Source of the DNA: a virus
Virus record (IMG/VR): IMGVR_UViG_3300042987_002787
Span: 1-62,534 of that record
Length of the DNA: 62,534 nucleotides
Direction: 5' to 3' (one strand)
The notes beneath the pieces were generated by a model. The model searched no databases, had not been told where the DNA came from, and worked only from the letters and a program-made list of their open reading frames with translations. How positions within the stretch are numbered: the first letter of the stretch is position 1; each line of letters starts with the position of its first letter. Positions 8,108-18,000 of this stretch are shown one piece after another. A program made the position numbers and the translations under genes.

Positions 8108-8860
8108 ATGGCAGATCCACCAATTATAAAGGAGGCACTCTTGAGCAAACGTCGCAGAAGCGAAGCAGCACAGTTGTCAGTTGTAAGCAACATAGAATCA
8201 TATCAGAAACAACGTCGCCAAATCAATTTAATTCCTAAAAGTCTCAACCAAGAAACGTACATAGATCTACTACAAAATCCACAACGCTTAATAGTTTTTG
8301 CTGCGGGTCCGGCAGGTACAGGCAAAACTATGCTAGCTGTACTGGCTGCATTACAAGCATTTAGAGCAGGTGAGTGCTCTAAGATTGTAATTACAAGACC
8401 AGCAGTAGGCGTTGATGATGAGCAACACGGATTTTTGCCGGGCACACTTAATCAAAAGATGGAACCATGGACTAGACCTATCTTTGATATCATAGAAGAA
8501 TACTATAGACCACAGGAGGTATCACGTCTGCTAGAAGAAAAATATATCGAGATTGCTCCACTAGCATACATGCGAGGACGGACATTTAAAAACTCGTGGA
8601 TTATTGCAGATGAAATGCAAAACGCGACACCAAGTCAGATGAAGATGCTGTTAACTCGTTTAGGTGAAAACTCCAAGATGGTTGTTACAGGTGATACGCA
8701 GCAGGCCGACCGTAGGGCCAAGGACAACGGATTATTGGACTTTCAACGTCTTTATAAAGATTTTGATAGCCAATACATTGCTGGCGTAGAATTTGCAGTC
8801 AAGGATGTTCGTAGACATCCTGCTGTAGCTGAAGTTCTTAAACTTTACGGGGAGGATTAA
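8108..8860 (+). CDS. phoH: PhoH-like ATPase
   Basis: 250 aa from the ATG of MADPPIIKEALLSKRRRSE, chosen because an AAGGAG site precedes it by 9 nt; an in-frame GTG at 8060 is the alternative. Walker A is GPAGTGKT (67-74 in this numbering) and Walker B lies in WIIADEMQN. VVTGDTQQAD and the C-terminal DVRRHPAVAEVL complete the PhoH pattern. PhoH proteins are common in T4-like marine phages; an RNA-related role is suspected but unproven. It is one of few plus-strand genes and converges on the HAD gene. Confidence 0.92.
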   Translation: MADPPIIKEALLSKRRRSEAAQLSVVSNIESYQKQRRQINLIPKSLNQETYIDLLQNPQRLIVFAAGPAGTGKTMLAVLAALQAFRAGECSKIVITRPAVGVDDEQHGFLPGTLNQKMEPWTRPIFDIIEEYYRPQEVSRLLEEKYIEIAPLAYMRGRTFKNSWIIADEMQNATPSQMKMLLTRLGENSKMVVTGDTQQADRRAKDNGLLDFQRLYKDFDSQYIAGVEFAVKDVRRHPAVAEVLKLYGED

Positions 8861-9339
8861 TACAGTCGAAACAGCTCATACAGTGTAGTATCAAACCCAA
8901 TATGATGGATGGCGATGCCACCTGCTGCTCGCCATTCATCAATATTGCTAGATCTATCATCAATGAGAATATCTCCGGGTTGGCAGTGTTGCCATTTATC
9001 TTTGCTATAAGGACCAAACATAACTGGTATACCGGGAAAATTAGTTTGTGCCCACATAACTTTGTCATAAAAAGCCCAGTTAATATCGTTCGCTTTAGGA
9101 ACCGCGGTCAAAAAACATAAATCAAATTCTTTTGTCAAAACAAAATCTTTACATTCTTCAACCAATCGATCTGCATAGGGTGTTTTGATTAAATCTCTGT
9201 AAATTCTTTTATTTTCAGCTAAAATTTGCCATTTGTCGTCAGAGTAAATTCCGCCACTGGGTGGCAATCCTAAAGTTCGATAGGCATACTCGTCGAAGTC
9301 AACTACGACCCCGTCCATATCCAAGTATAAAGTTGTCAT
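8857..9339 (-). CDS. HAD-type 5'(3')-deoxyribonucleotidase-like phosphatase
   Basis: 160 aa. HAD motif I is LDMDGVVVDFD at residues 5-15, motif II is the Thr in CFLTAVP, and motif III/IV is GDILIDDRSSN. The size and the acidic VVVDFDEY stretch match 5'(3')-deoxyribonucleotidases, which dephosphorylate nucleoside monophosphates. Inference: nucleotide-pool adjustment. It overlaps the convergent phoH end by 4 nt and is coupled to the upstream gene by ATGA. Confidence 0.82.
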   Translation of the reverse strand: MTTLYLDMDGVVVDFDEYAYRTLGLPPSGGIYSDDKWQILAENKRIYRDLIKTPYADRLVEECKDFVLTKEFDLCFLTAVPKANDINWAFYDKVMWAQTNFPGIPVMFGPYSKDKWQHCQPGDILIDDRSSNIDEWRAAGGIAIHHIGFDTTLYELFRLY

Positions 9340-9575
9340 TGTTTTCTTAGTTTGTTATGTAGTGCGTCAAGATAATTAGTTTGATTAAACAGTTTGTTTT
9401 CTAATCTTCGCACAGTGTCTTTGAGATTATGTACTTCTCGGTTCATTGAGTTGATAATGTCGTCCTGTTGTCGTAGTTTGACATCATGACGCATCAAGTT
9501 AGGCCGCGGAGGAGCATCAGGATCTATTTTCCTTTTGGTCTTCTGACGCATGGCTTTTAGCATCTTTGGATTCAT
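9336..9575 (-). CDS. Small coiled-coil protein
   Basis: 79 aa. A basic N-terminus (KAMRQKTKRK) is followed by a predicted coiled coil (about 38-79) with heptads of Leu, Val and Met. A late box lies 6 nt before its ATG, inside the upstream cupin gene. Function unknown. Confidence 0.65.
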   Translation of the reverse strand: MNPKMLKAMRQKTKRKIDPDAPPRPNLMRHDVKLRQQDDIINSMNREVHNLKDTVRRLENKLFNQTNYLDALHNKLRKQ

Positions 9576-9895
9576 ACGTAGTATTTATCGCCGGGAATAC
9601 TAGGAAATTTGACTGCAACTGTATCTGTATCCTCTGAATAATACCCTCCAACTATATCACCGGGCTCCACAATTACAATATCTCCGGCACGATATTCAAC
9701 GTCGTTAAGAATCATACAACCTCTAGTGATCAATTGAATTTCGGTTATTATCTTATGATAATGCTGGACATAAACTGTCCCGGCTGTGTTAGTTTGATAA
9801 CAAGTTTCAAAGTCGCTAGTACGATGCACAGCTTCAGGAAAGTCGCCGATGAACCAGCCTCTAGCACCGCTGTCACTGAGCTTGAATTTCTTCAT
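9572..9895 (-). CDS. Cupin-like protein
   Basis: 107 aa from MKKFKLSDSGARGWFIGDF; the upstream ATG at 9907 is possible. A single cupin beta-barrel pattern is visible (YVQHYHKIITEI..., YRAGDIVIVEPGDIVGG). HYHK could be part of a metal site, but the second His is weak. Related cupin-fold proteins occur in T4-like phages. The ligand is unknown. Confidence 0.72.
   Translation of the reverse strand: MKKFKLSDSGARGWFIGDFPEAVHRTSDFETCYQTNTAGTVYVQHYHKIITEIQLITRGCMILNDVEYRAGDIVIVEPGDIVGGYYSEDTDTVAVKFPSIPGDKYYV
9582..9589 (-). promoter_or_regulatory. Late promoter inside the cupin gene
   Basis: GATAAATA, 6 nt, then the ATG of the coiled-coil gene, which would give a near-leaderless transcript. Confidence 0.5.
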
Positions 9896-10250
9896 TCTTT
9901 TCAGCATCTACTTCTGCTTGTAGTTCGTCTAACATTGAACTGAAATATTCTGCATCAAGTTGGACCATGATGTCTGTGATGTATTTGTGATAACCCTTGA
10001 AAAAATACTTGAACAATTCGTTGAAGTTTTTGTTGTGACTGAAATTGTTGACTTGAACAGTCTTGTTACTCAAGTTCATAATTATTTTAGCACTAGCAAT
10101 ATCTTTTGGTCTCAGTTTTGTACTAATGTGTACCTGTTCATCATAACGCACATTTGCAGGATCCTTCATATATCCTTTGATATGTGTTTTTGCAGGATTT
10201 TTTGGTTTAACAGTATAATTTGCTACTAGATAAATTGATTGTCTTTTCAT
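9873..10250 (-). CDS. Hypothetical protein downstream of the clamp loader
   Basis: 125 aa, Lys/Asn-rich, with a helical acidic end (MLDELQAEVDAEKNEEIQAQ). It is coupled to the clamp-loader gene by a 4-nt overlap. In T4 the gene after gp44 is gp62, but I see no convincing gp62 similarity and the protein is shorter. Function unknown. Confidence 0.65.
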   Translation of the reverse strand: MKRQSIYLVANYTVKPKNPAKTHIKGYMKDPANVRYDEQVHISTKLRPKDIASAKIIMNLSNKTVQVNNFSHNKNFNELFKYFFKGYHKYITDIMVQLDAEYFSSMLDELQAEVDAEKNEEIQAQ

Positions 10251-11167
10251 AATTGACTTAATTCAACAAATGTGGCAGATAGATTAATTTCATGATCTGC
10301 CACTAACGAATGAGTTGCTGCACCTTTACGTATAATCTTAATTGCTTCGTCTTGACCTTCGGGTGTGGATGCCCAGAGATCTAGATTTTGATACATCCAA
10401 GTGAATACACTTTCACATTCGTCGGCAGATGTATTTGAACAAAATAATGTCCTAGCTTCTCGAATTTTTCCTTGTTTGAATAAATTAACTACATCAAGTT
10501 TATAATCAGTACTGCCGGAACTGCTTGAACTTCGTGATATTGAGAGTGTGCCTGATACACTATTTGTTTGTAGTAATTTCAAACAACTGCGTAAGTCTGG
10601 ATATGTTGCTTTAACATAGCTGTCAAGAGTATCCAAGTCAAATTCAATACCTTCAGTAATTAATACTGTTGCTGCTCTACTAGTAAACTCGGTTTGATCT
10701 GTTTTGTCAATGATAATTTGTTGACAACGGCTTTTTAAAGGACCGATGATTTTGTGAGCAAGATTGGCAGTCAGTATAAATCTTGCCTGACTTTGGTACG
10801 TCTCCATTAGTCCACGTAGAATAGCCTGTGCATTATGCGACAGATAATCTGCTTCATCTAGTAGCACAATTTTTAAATCACCAAATGGCAACGTACTAAC
10901 AAAGCCTTCAATTTTGCTTTTTAAAAAGTCAACACCATTGTCTCGACTAGCGTTCACTTGTAAAAAGTCATAAGGATCAATGTTTAAACTATTGACTAAA
11001 ATTTTAGCCAATGTGGTTTTTCCTGTACCAGCTGGTCCAGTAAACAACAAATGGGGAACACTTTTTTCCTGAACAAAATGTTCTATTTGTTCACGTTGTA
11101 CAGGATCAGTGAACACGTATCCATCTAGTGTTTGTGGGCGATACTTTTCAGTCCAAAGTTCTTTCAT
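10247..11167 (-). CDS. Sliding-clamp loader ATPase (gp44-like)
   Basis: 306 aa, the size of T4 gp44 and RFC small subunits. It starts with the RFC-box-like MKELWTEKYRPQTLDGYV. Walker A is GPAGTGKT (44-51), Walker B is IVLLDEADYLS (about 100-110), and the sensor/SRC motif is seen in GPLKSRCQ. It opens and loads the clamp for the replisome; in T4 the clamp also drives late transcription, which fits the late boxes here. It is coupled at both ends by 4-nt overlaps. Confidence 0.93.
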   Translation of the reverse strand: MKELWTEKYRPQTLDGYVFTDPVQREQIEHFVQEKSVPHLLFTGPAGTGKTTLAKILVNSLNIDPYDFLQVNASRDNGVDFLKSKIEGFVSTLPFGDLKIVLLDEADYLSHNAQAILRGLMETYQSQARFILTANLAHKIIGPLKSRCQQIIIDKTDQTEFTSRAATVLITEGIEFDLDTLDSYVKATYPDLRSCLKLLQTNSVSGTLSISRSSSSSGSTDYKLDVVNLFKQGKIREARTLFCSNTSADECESVFTWMYQNLDLWASTPEGQDEAIKIIRKGAATHSLVADHEINLSATFVELSQL

Positions 11168-11964
11168 AGATTATCTTTGTGTATACATAATAAATCTTCA
11201 CTGCGAATTTCTACATCTGCTTCTTCCATTGTATAAGGATTCAGTGCAACATAGCCTGCATCATTGATTACTCGGAATAGTTCTTGAGAATCTGCTTGAC
11301 TATACTGAGCGAACCATTCTGTAAACACCACAGGTTTATATTGTACAAGAATATCACGTATATTGCGAATAATTTCTATGTCATGTCCTTCGGTGTCTGT
11401 CTTAATAAAACCTATATTAGCTATTTCGTCTTTGGTTAGGTATTTTTGTAGCATGGATTCTAAAGTCATGCCCGAAACAGTAATACTATCGCCACTCATT
11501 CCGGCCATCTTGGCCTGTGTTTCGGCGTCCCAATTTTCACCAACTAAGCCTCCGTTGCACATGCCGTTATGATGATCCTTGAAAGTTAAATTGTCTGAAT
11601 TCTTGTCAGTTACAGCTTCTGAGGCGATAACAAAAGTCCCACCCAAGTGCCTGTTAATATGACAGTTAAGTTCTAAGTATGGGCGTATGGTTGGATTGGG
11701 TTCAACTGTTAACACTGTACCACGACTATATACCATCATGGGAATAGCTGTGTCTCCAGAATGTCCACCTATGTCTAGACAAGTCATGCCCGGAGTAATC
11801 CATTTGCTCCAGTAATTTTTTACGGCATAGTAATCAAAAATTTCCTTAAAACTAGGAACACGTTCAAATTGATGATCCATTTCTAACCAAAAACAATGGT
11901 CGTTGTGGCCGTATTCAGTCAGCTCAAGTCTATGAGCTCTGCGTAATGGTAATGTTGAAATCAT
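11164..11964 (-). CDS. FkbM-family methyltransferase
   Basis: 266 aa. The SAM-binding motif I is CLDIGGHSGDTAIP (about 61-74) and the acidic motif II is LTVEPNP. FIKTDTEGHDIEIIRN carries the FkbM signature (K-D-x-E-G). FkbM enzymes O-methylate sugars or small molecules; the substrate here is unknown. It sits between the clamp loader and the co-chaperonin, coupled by 4-nt overlaps on both sides. Confidence 0.87.
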   Translation of the reverse strand: MISTLPLRRAHRLELTEYGHNDHCFWLEMDHQFERVPSFKEIFDYYAVKNYWSKWITPGMTCLDIGGHSGDTAIPMMVYSRGTVLTVEPNPTIRPYLELNCHINRHLGGTFVIASEAVTDKNSDNLTFKDHHNGMCNGGLVGENWDAETQAKMAGMSGDSITVSGMTLESMLQKYLTKDEIANIGFIKTDTEGHDIEIIRNIRDILVQYKPVVFTEWFAQYSQADSQELFRVINDAGYVALNPYTMEEADVEIRSEDLLCIHKDNL

Positions 11965-12383
11965 TCGTAAGTTTCTCTTGTTTTACGTTCTGCATGTACT
12001 GCTGTTGAAATAGTATCTACGTTTTCTGGTTGATTGTCAGATACAAAAATAATTGCTTCTGGATCAGCTCTGCGGATGATGATTTCTTCGCCGTCTTTAA
12101 TAATTTTTACGCCGCGGCTCCATCTTCCATGTTCAACAAGCACCCATTGATCTACATGCACGTCTTGTTGTTCAGGACCAACTGCGTATACTTTAGCCCA
12201 CCGTGGACGAATACCATCTGTTTTGCCATCATCACCTAATAATACTATACCACTACTTAATTGTCTAGCTTCAAAACTCATTTCTGTTACAATAATACTG
12301 TTGTGTAAAGGCTTTATTTCGCCATCTATTTCTACACCAAATTGATATCCTCGTTTTTGATCAAACGGATTTTCGACTGCCAT
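11961..12383 (-). CDS. GroES-like co-chaperonin (T4 gp31 type)
   Basis: 140 aa, longer than GroES (about 97) and similar to gp31. A beta-barrel core is seen in NSIIVTEMSFEARQLSSGI and WAKVYAVGPEQQDVHVDQW. The GroEL-contact mobile loop should fall near LSSGIVLLGDDGKTDG. gp31 replaces GroES on host GroEL to fold the capsid protein in T4; the same role is inferred here. With DnaJ and ClpA it makes a third protein-quality-control gene. Confidence 0.82.
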   Translation of the reverse strand: MAVENPFDQKRGYQFGVEIDGEIKPLHNSIIVTEMSFEARQLSSGIVLLGDDGKTDGIRPRWAKVYAVGPEQQDVHVDQWVLVEHGRWSRGVKIIKDGEEIIIRRADPEAIIFVSDNQPENVDTISTAVHAERKTRETYE

Positions 12384-12394
12384 AGTTGCCTTTC

Positions 12395-12796
12395 TTAAAT
12401 TCTTGAGGGACCAGTTTTTTTCACTTCTACTTTTTCCACAATCTTTGACTGCGAAACTGAATCTGCCAGTTTTCCACGTAAACCCGGTTTTGACTCGCTA
12501 ACTGCTTCCTGTTCAGTTACTGACGTTTCGCTAGGTTCTACCCATTCGTCAACCAAATCTTTAGTCTTACGTGATTGATGCGGTTGCGGAGGTGTGTCAA
12601 CTGCAACTGGAGTGTTTAGTTTATAATATTCTTTCATTACTTGTTCTTTAGTTTGTTCTACTTTGCCGCCTGGGCCTAGTCTATCTCCTCGAGCATTGAC
12701 CTTCATGTTTCCTACTGCAATAGTATGCTCATTATCGGCAATTAATGCGTCGAGGTTTACTTGTTTACCATTGGCTGTAGTGTATACTTTTTTCAT
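12395..12796 (-). CDS. Conserved T4-like phage protein, unknown function
   Basis: 133 aa. It starts MKKVYTTANGKQVNLDALIA, with a conserved-looking head domain (AVGNMKVNARGDRLGPGGKV) and a disordered acidic/basic tail. A late box and AGGAG site precede the ATG. Similar proteins with the same head occur in marine T4-like phages. No biochemical role is known to me. Confidence 0.75.
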   Translation of the reverse strand: MKKVYTTANGKQVNLDALIADNEHTIAVGNMKVNARGDRLGPGGKVEQTKEQVMKEYYKLNTPVAVDTPPQPHQSRKTKDLVDEWVEPSETSVTEQEAVSESKPGLRGKLADSVSQSKIVEKVEVKKTGPSRI

Positions 12797-12813
12797 ATAT
12801 TTCTCCTTGTACC

Positions 12814-12821
12814 TATTTATC
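12814..12821 (-). promoter_or_regulatory. Late promoter with leader
   Basis: GATAAATA, then GGTACAAGGAGAAATAT before the ATG of the 133-aa gene. Unlike many others here it leaves a leader with a full ribosome site. Confidence 0.55.
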
Positions 12822-13335
12822 GTAAAAATTCTTCGATATCTAAATCATAATATAAGCTGTTTATTTTATGAACCCCAATCAAGAATAGCACGTAGCTTGC
12901 AACACTTGATCCTCTACCTACTCCCCAAACGATGTTGTGGTTTCTCCATGTATCAACTACGTACTTCAATTGTTTAAGCAGCGGGAATAAATTTCTTTCT
13001 TGATATAAAAGTAACTCTTGGCCTACACGCTGTAGTTCCTCTTGAGTTTTACATTGATCTAGTAACCATTTTGCAATATCTATTTTACAGTAATCGTCGG
13101 GCATGTTCCATGTTGCTTGATTTGTTTCGTGAAATTTATCTACTGAATAGTTGCTTGGCAATGGATGATATTCTTTCACCAACGGAAGATCGGAAAAGTT
13201 ACATTTTACTGCACTATTATATTGATCCCAATCTTCTACAAAAAAATTACCAATATTAATGTCTGGATTTTGATAAAGCAAATCACAGAGTTCATTGCTT
13301 GATACATATACCTGACCAAAACTATCGTACTTCAT
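12817..13335 (-). CDS. DnaE-like fragment lacking the catalytic Asp motifs
   Basis: 172 aa. Its last 45 residues (VVDTWRNHNIVWGVGRGSSV then ASYVLFLIGVHKINSLYYDL) match the segment of bacterial Pol III alpha that carries the GxGRGS...YLLGI motif. The protein ends (EEFLR, stop) just before the position of the PDxDxDF catalytic motif. There is no PHP domain. Either it is a remnant or a separate small protein using the DnaE fold. It is coupled to the upstream gene by a 4-nt overlap. Confidence 0.65.
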   Translation of the reverse strand: MKYDSFGQVYVSSNELCDLLYQNPDINIGNFFVEDWDQYNSAVKCNFSDLPLVKEYHPLPSNYSVDKFHETNQATWNMPDDYCKIDIAKWLLDQCKTQEELQRVGQELLLYQERNLFPLLKQLKYVVDTWRNHNIVWGVGRGSSVASYVLFLIGVHKINSLYYDLDIEEFLR

Positions 13336-13568
13336 TGTATATCTACTATACCTTTAAATTTGTTATTTTTTGATTCAATTTCCTCTAACGTTTTACGATT
13401 ACGCTTGTCCATTTCAAACTTATAGTTTTCTAAAATCATTTGCATTTGCGGAATAACGCTGACAGGGCCAAATCTATGTGCTTGATTAAACTTGGTCATT
13501 AGTTCATTGTATTTTTTATGTAATTCTTCGTTTGAAAGTTCTTCTAAATTTCCTACTAATGGGTGCAT
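13332..13568 (-). CDS. Conserved small T4-like phage protein
   Basis: 78 aa, mostly helical, beginning MHPLVGNLEELSNEELHKKY. Proteins with this MHPLV...LS.EEL start are frequent in T4-like marine phages. Overlaps: shares the A of TAATG with mazG and overlaps the DnaE-like gene by 4 nt. Function unknown. Confidence 0.7.
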   Translation of the reverse strand: MHPLVGNLEELSNEELHKKYNELMTKFNQAHRFGPVSVIPQMQMILENYKFEMDKRNRKTLEEIESKNNKFKGIVDIQ

Positions 13569-14002
13569 TACAAGTCTCCTTCTCTCCTGTTCTCGGAATA
13601 ATGTACGTCAAATTCGCCGCCCGGATACCTTGCTTTTAATTTATTTACATTTTCTGTAATTACATCGTTGGGATTCAAATTTAAGGCGCGACAGGCATTG
13701 ATCCAATACCATATAATGTCACCTAGTTCACGTTTCATGTGAAATAGATTTTCTTCATTTAATGGTTTACCCTGGAAAAATATTTTTTTTGGAATTTCAC
13801 AAAACTCACCGGTTTCAGATGCTAGGCCCAATGCTGCTGTAAGTAACAACGGAACATTTACGTCCGGTCCATGTCCCTGTGCTTCAAAATCCCAATTACC
13901 ATCTACTTCGTCTAAACGATTCATAAATGTAGTTAGATCATTAGAAGGTTTACTGGTTACTGCTTCAACAAACTCTTGATATCGTTGCAAATCTACAGTC
14001 AT
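13568..14002 (-). CDS. mazG: MazG-like nucleotide pyrophosphohydrolase
   Basis: 144 aa. The all-alpha NTP-pyrophosphatase pattern is clear: ALGLASETGEFCEIPKK carries ExxE-type metal ligands, KRELGDIIWYW carries ExxD, and NKLKARYPGG is typical. MazG hydrolyses nucleoside triphosphates to monophosphates and is common in marine T4-like phages. A sigma70-like promoter lies upstream. An insert at 17-45 before the core is longer than in short MazG forms. Confidence 0.85.
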   Translation of the reverse strand: MTVDLQRYQEFVEAVTSKPSNDLTTFMNRLDEVDGNWDFEAQGHGPDVNVPLLLTAALGLASETGEFCEIPKKIFFQGKPLNEENLFHMKRELGDIIWYWINACRALNLNPNDVITENVNKLKARYPGGEFDVHYSENRREGDL

Positions 14003-14023
14003 AAAAAACTCCTAGTTTGCATA

Positions 14024-14052
14024 ATTTTACATTATACAACACTAGGAGTCAA
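14024..14052 (-). promoter_or_regulatory. Sigma70-like promoter of mazG
   Basis: TTGACT, 17-nt spacer, TAAAAT; a CTAGGAG ribosome site follows. Confidence 0.6.
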
Positions 14053-14066
14053 TGAAGATTTTAAAA

Positions 14067-15092
14067 TTAACCTACCTTAAACCATCTACCAACTGATGAA
14101 TTATAAAGTAATTTTATTGAAACCGAATTAGTAAAGCTTGCTGATGCTGCCCAGGTGTTAGCCAATCCGTACACTGATGTAACATCAGGAGTCATATTTG
14201 AAACAAAACAACTTGTGATTGCTGTCATCGAAGTTATATCAAGTATTCTACCATCTTCCACTGAGTTAGGTAAGGTAATAAACAAATTAGCCACTGTTCC
14301 AGTTGGTGAACAGTTGGCGATAAATCTATTATAGTTTACGTTAGCGAAAAGATTTTGACCCGTTACAACATTGGCTAATAGGTAATCGGTATTGATAATA
14401 CCACCGTTTATTATGGTATTTCCGCCAATTGTTACATTACCAGTAACTGGCAAATCACCAGTAACAGTTGATCCAGTAAGATTGACATCCCTGTTTCTAA
14501 TTAGATCCTTGATACCAATTGTAGTACCGCCATCAACAGTAAAAAATTCAAAAAGATAATTAGTATTATTTGCTATTTCAGCTGAATTAAAGTTAATAAT
14601 AGGTGGAGAAGTGCCTGTCAAACCAGCAATAGTGTCTGGATCGCCGAGTGTCACTGCACTTGGCAAAGTTAGTGTATAACCAGCATTTGGATTTACAATC
14701 CATAATTTAATTGAAGCTAACTGATTATTAGTGTTTGACGGAAAACTAAAAGATAGCGTGGTTGATCCTGCCATGGTAATTTTTTGATAATTTCCATTGG
14801 CAAAGTTCACTGTTACTGCGCCACTTGCGCTACCGATGTTATTGTAGGTTTCTCTCCAAGCTGTTAGGGATGGATTTGAAATAATATTACCTGCAAAATC
14901 GTTATCTAAGGTAGTGTTTGACAAAGCTGTTTTAAGCACAGCTTTGTTCTGAATATCTTCAATTTCAGCTTTAACAAAGGTGAAATTATTTCTGATGTTA
15001 GTAAAATTGTCACGGAAACCTTGACTATCGTTGTCTTGCCCTGCTACAGGGTAGGCACCGTCAATATTATTTGGATTAACTTGGCTTGTCAT
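14067..15092 (-). CDS. Fibre/structural protein, 341 aa
   Basis: It begins MTSQVNPNNIDGAYPVAGQD followed by NDSQGFRDNFTNIRNNFTFV, the head motif shared by structural proteins of marine T4-like phages. The rest is Asn/Thr/Gly-rich beta sequence. Its start abuts the stop of the 1176-aa gene. Probably part of a tail fibre or whisker set. Confidence 0.78.
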   Translation of the reverse strand: MTSQVNPNNIDGAYPVAGQDNDSQGFRDNFTNIRNNFTFVKAEIEDIQNKAVLKTALSNTTLDNDFAGNIISNPSLTAWRETYNNIGSASGAVTVNFANGNYQKITMAGSTTLSFSFPSNTNNQLASIKLWIVNPNAGYTLTLPSAVTLGDPDTIAGLTGTSPPIINFNSAEIANNTNYLFEFFTVDGGTTIGIKDLIRNRDVNLTGSTVTGDLPVTGNVTIGGNTIINGGIINTDYLLANVVTGQNLFANVNYNRFIANCSPTGTVANLFITLPNSVEDGRILDITSMTAITSCFVSNMTPDVTSVYGLANTWAASASFTNSVSIKLLYNSSVGRWFKVG

Positions 15093-18000
15093 TTATACAA
15101 ATACTCCATTTTGTGGGAACTTGATATATTTATCCTTAGTTTCGGGTTTGACATATTTGTCTCTGTTTGTGCTGAAATTTGTTCCGCCCCTTACACCTTT
15201 CGCTCCCCTTTGGATATCGCGTTCTCTTACACAGCAAGTTCCGCCGTCAAAAGTAGTTTCTGCCGTTCTAAATGTAGTGTTTACAGGCACATAATAAGGA
15301 ATTGCACTACCACCCGATGTGGTGTAAGTCAAAACACTGGTTGGATAACCTCTACCCGATCTTATGTATACCTGTTGATTAAATATAACTTCGTTCTGGA
15401 ACAACAATTTGACCTCACTGTCACCACCTTGATCAAAATAGCCATTGATCAAATCTCCATACGGGCTGTCAAATCCCACATCGTCCCCATCAAATCCAAT
15501 TTCAACTAAATCTTCCCAAACTATTTTCCAGGAGCCAGCACGTTTATTAACAACCTGAGAATTGGTAACTTTATCTAAATAACCCGGTATAATATTATTA
15601 TTTTCATCTACCCATCCATCATTGGGTTCATTAACAAACCCTTCCTGAATTCTAAACACTATGGTTTCTCCTTTTAGGAAATTTACTACGCCATCAATGT
15701 AGAAACTTGCCCGCAATCGGCTGAGTAGAGTGTTGTTAATATTGTTAAATGGCACGCTAACAGCATAGTCAACTTTAGTTTCGCCATCAATTTTAATAAC
15801 AGATCCGGCTGTGGCTGTAATGTTTGATGACAAAGTAAGAGTGGTTGATATGGCACTTGACTGCACAGAAATTAACTGTGTGTTAGCCGATATTTCCGAA
15901 TTAATATCCAACGGAGATACTATCCACCCGTATGCAACCGAAACACTACTTGGAATTGTTATAATTGCTGAATTATTTACTGTGTTAGTGATTGTGGTTC
16001 TTACTATATCTCCTGCAGTTGACTGATTCACATATTTGTCAAAGGTAGTCTGTACACTAGGTTCAAACGTGGCAGTTATAGGATTGTAGAATTCTGACAG
16101 ATAATTATCCCATTGATATCTATCAGCAACAAAACTAAAATTGATATCATTGTCGGATAAATTTTGTTTGACTCTATAGGCTACCAATTTGCTTGCACCA
16201 GGCTTGAGATAGGCCAAAACTATCGCTCTAGTTAAACCTGGAATTCTACCATTTTCTTGAACGGTTAGCATCCAATTGGGTAATGCACCTCTATTAGAGT
16301 AGCCTAATACTCTTTCTACTCTCGATTGCATATTGTTAAAACTGTTAGGATAGATAGTTTTGAATTCGCTGTCGTCCCACACGAATCCGTTGGCAATGTC
16401 TAAATCTATGCTTAGTGCTGGTCCTAATGTGTCATAGGCCTGGCTGTCTTGTGCGTCAACATATACAACTTCATAAACAATTTCACCATCTTCATTTTTT
16501 GCTACAGCAGTTTTGACCTCACCAAAGTTGATAACTTTGTTATAATGATTGTATCTTATTGCTTCTACAAATGCTGATGCAGTGCTTGGCAACAATCCTG
16601 CTAGAAATAAAAATTTAAAAGATTTTGCTATTCCAAAATTTGGATCATCTGGTCGGTATATCAGTGAGCTAGGAAATATATCTACATTTGTTGTTAGCGA
16701 ACGTAAAAGATTACGATCTGACTCTGAGGGCAACGATCGCAAATAAATGTTTTCATATGGCGACAAGTTCCTTGGCCTTACCATGACAGTGAATTCTTTT
16801 TTAGCCGAGGAAGTTCCATCTACTGTAGTGGCTTGAACAGTAAATCTTGCCAACTGATCAAAAGTTGTGCTTCCATTGTCGATTGATGTCGAAATTGAAT
16901 TTGTGGTAGTAGACTTGATTGTGGTTGAATCTAAATTAAAAAATGTAAGCAAGGTACCTTGTTCAACGTATATTGCTGGTCGTACCTCTACTTGAGTTGT
17001 GTTAAAAATTTCAGTTACTCTGCAACCCGAAGACACACCTGGCCCTGCGATTTGCATACCTACCACTAAATTATTTGTATTAGTTAAATTTAAAGTAGCA
17101 CTTGCACCATCTAAACTAAAATATCTAAAAGTAGTGCGTCCTATTAATCTGCCAGATGATAAAAATTTAGTGCCTTGCGGCAATTTTTTGTAAGGCTCGT
17201 CATACGAAAATGCATATGAAAGCTCTTTGCCCAGTGTGTTATATGCTTCAACTGCCAACTCACTTACTGCACCGTTATCGATGAACCCTAAGAAACTTGG
17301 CGAAGTCCATACTATTTCTTCGTTTAAGGTTCGCTGGACAGTTAAACTAAATGAAGCGGTATCACTTCTTTCACTCGGAGTGGCAGTTCTGAACGCCGTT
17401 ATTCTAAAAGTGTAAGTAACAAATTCATCCACTTGATCAGGTAAAGTACCAAATATCCACCCTGTTAGTTCATTAATGGATAACCCGGATGGCAATCCAG
17501 AGGCACCTTGATCAAAAAGTAAAGTATCAAATCCTGAATTAACTTCAATAAACAGTATTTGAATTACATCAGTGATCAATGGAGTAATACTAGTAAAAGT
17601 CAATTGATCGCCTGCTGTGGTATAGTCAGTATAAGCTGTAAGTAATATATCGTTGACTCGAACCGTAATACGAGCAGCATTTATCGGGGTATTGACTAAT
17701 GTGTACGGGCCAGTGGTTCCGTCACCAAACATAACTTGTTCTATAGGATAATCTAAATCATCCATTCCACTGAAATCAAGTTCATCAATTTGCCACGACA
17801 CTTGCTCGTCATCAGGGTCATACGCTAAAAATCTATAGGCAAAAACACTTCCTGACACCAATATAGGTAAGCTATCTGGTGTGTTTAATATAATTGGCCG
17901 ATATTTGTTGTCTGCATCAATGTTTATAAATGTGTTATTAATTAAAGTTATACTATTGTCAGCTGTAAAGTCACCTTTGCTGACAATCATTAATGCAACA

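Noticed and set aside
10247-11167. Could be host DnaX instead of a phage clamp loader
   Set aside because: The length, the RFC-box-like start and the phage gene order (gp31-like and MazG nearby) fit gp44; no DnaX zinc or tau regions exist.
15811-16026. Open frames on the strand opposite the large fibre genes (e.g. 15021-15509, 19023-19280)
   Set aside because: They are shadows of long, clearly coding minus-strand genes, without ribosome sites or recognisable products.
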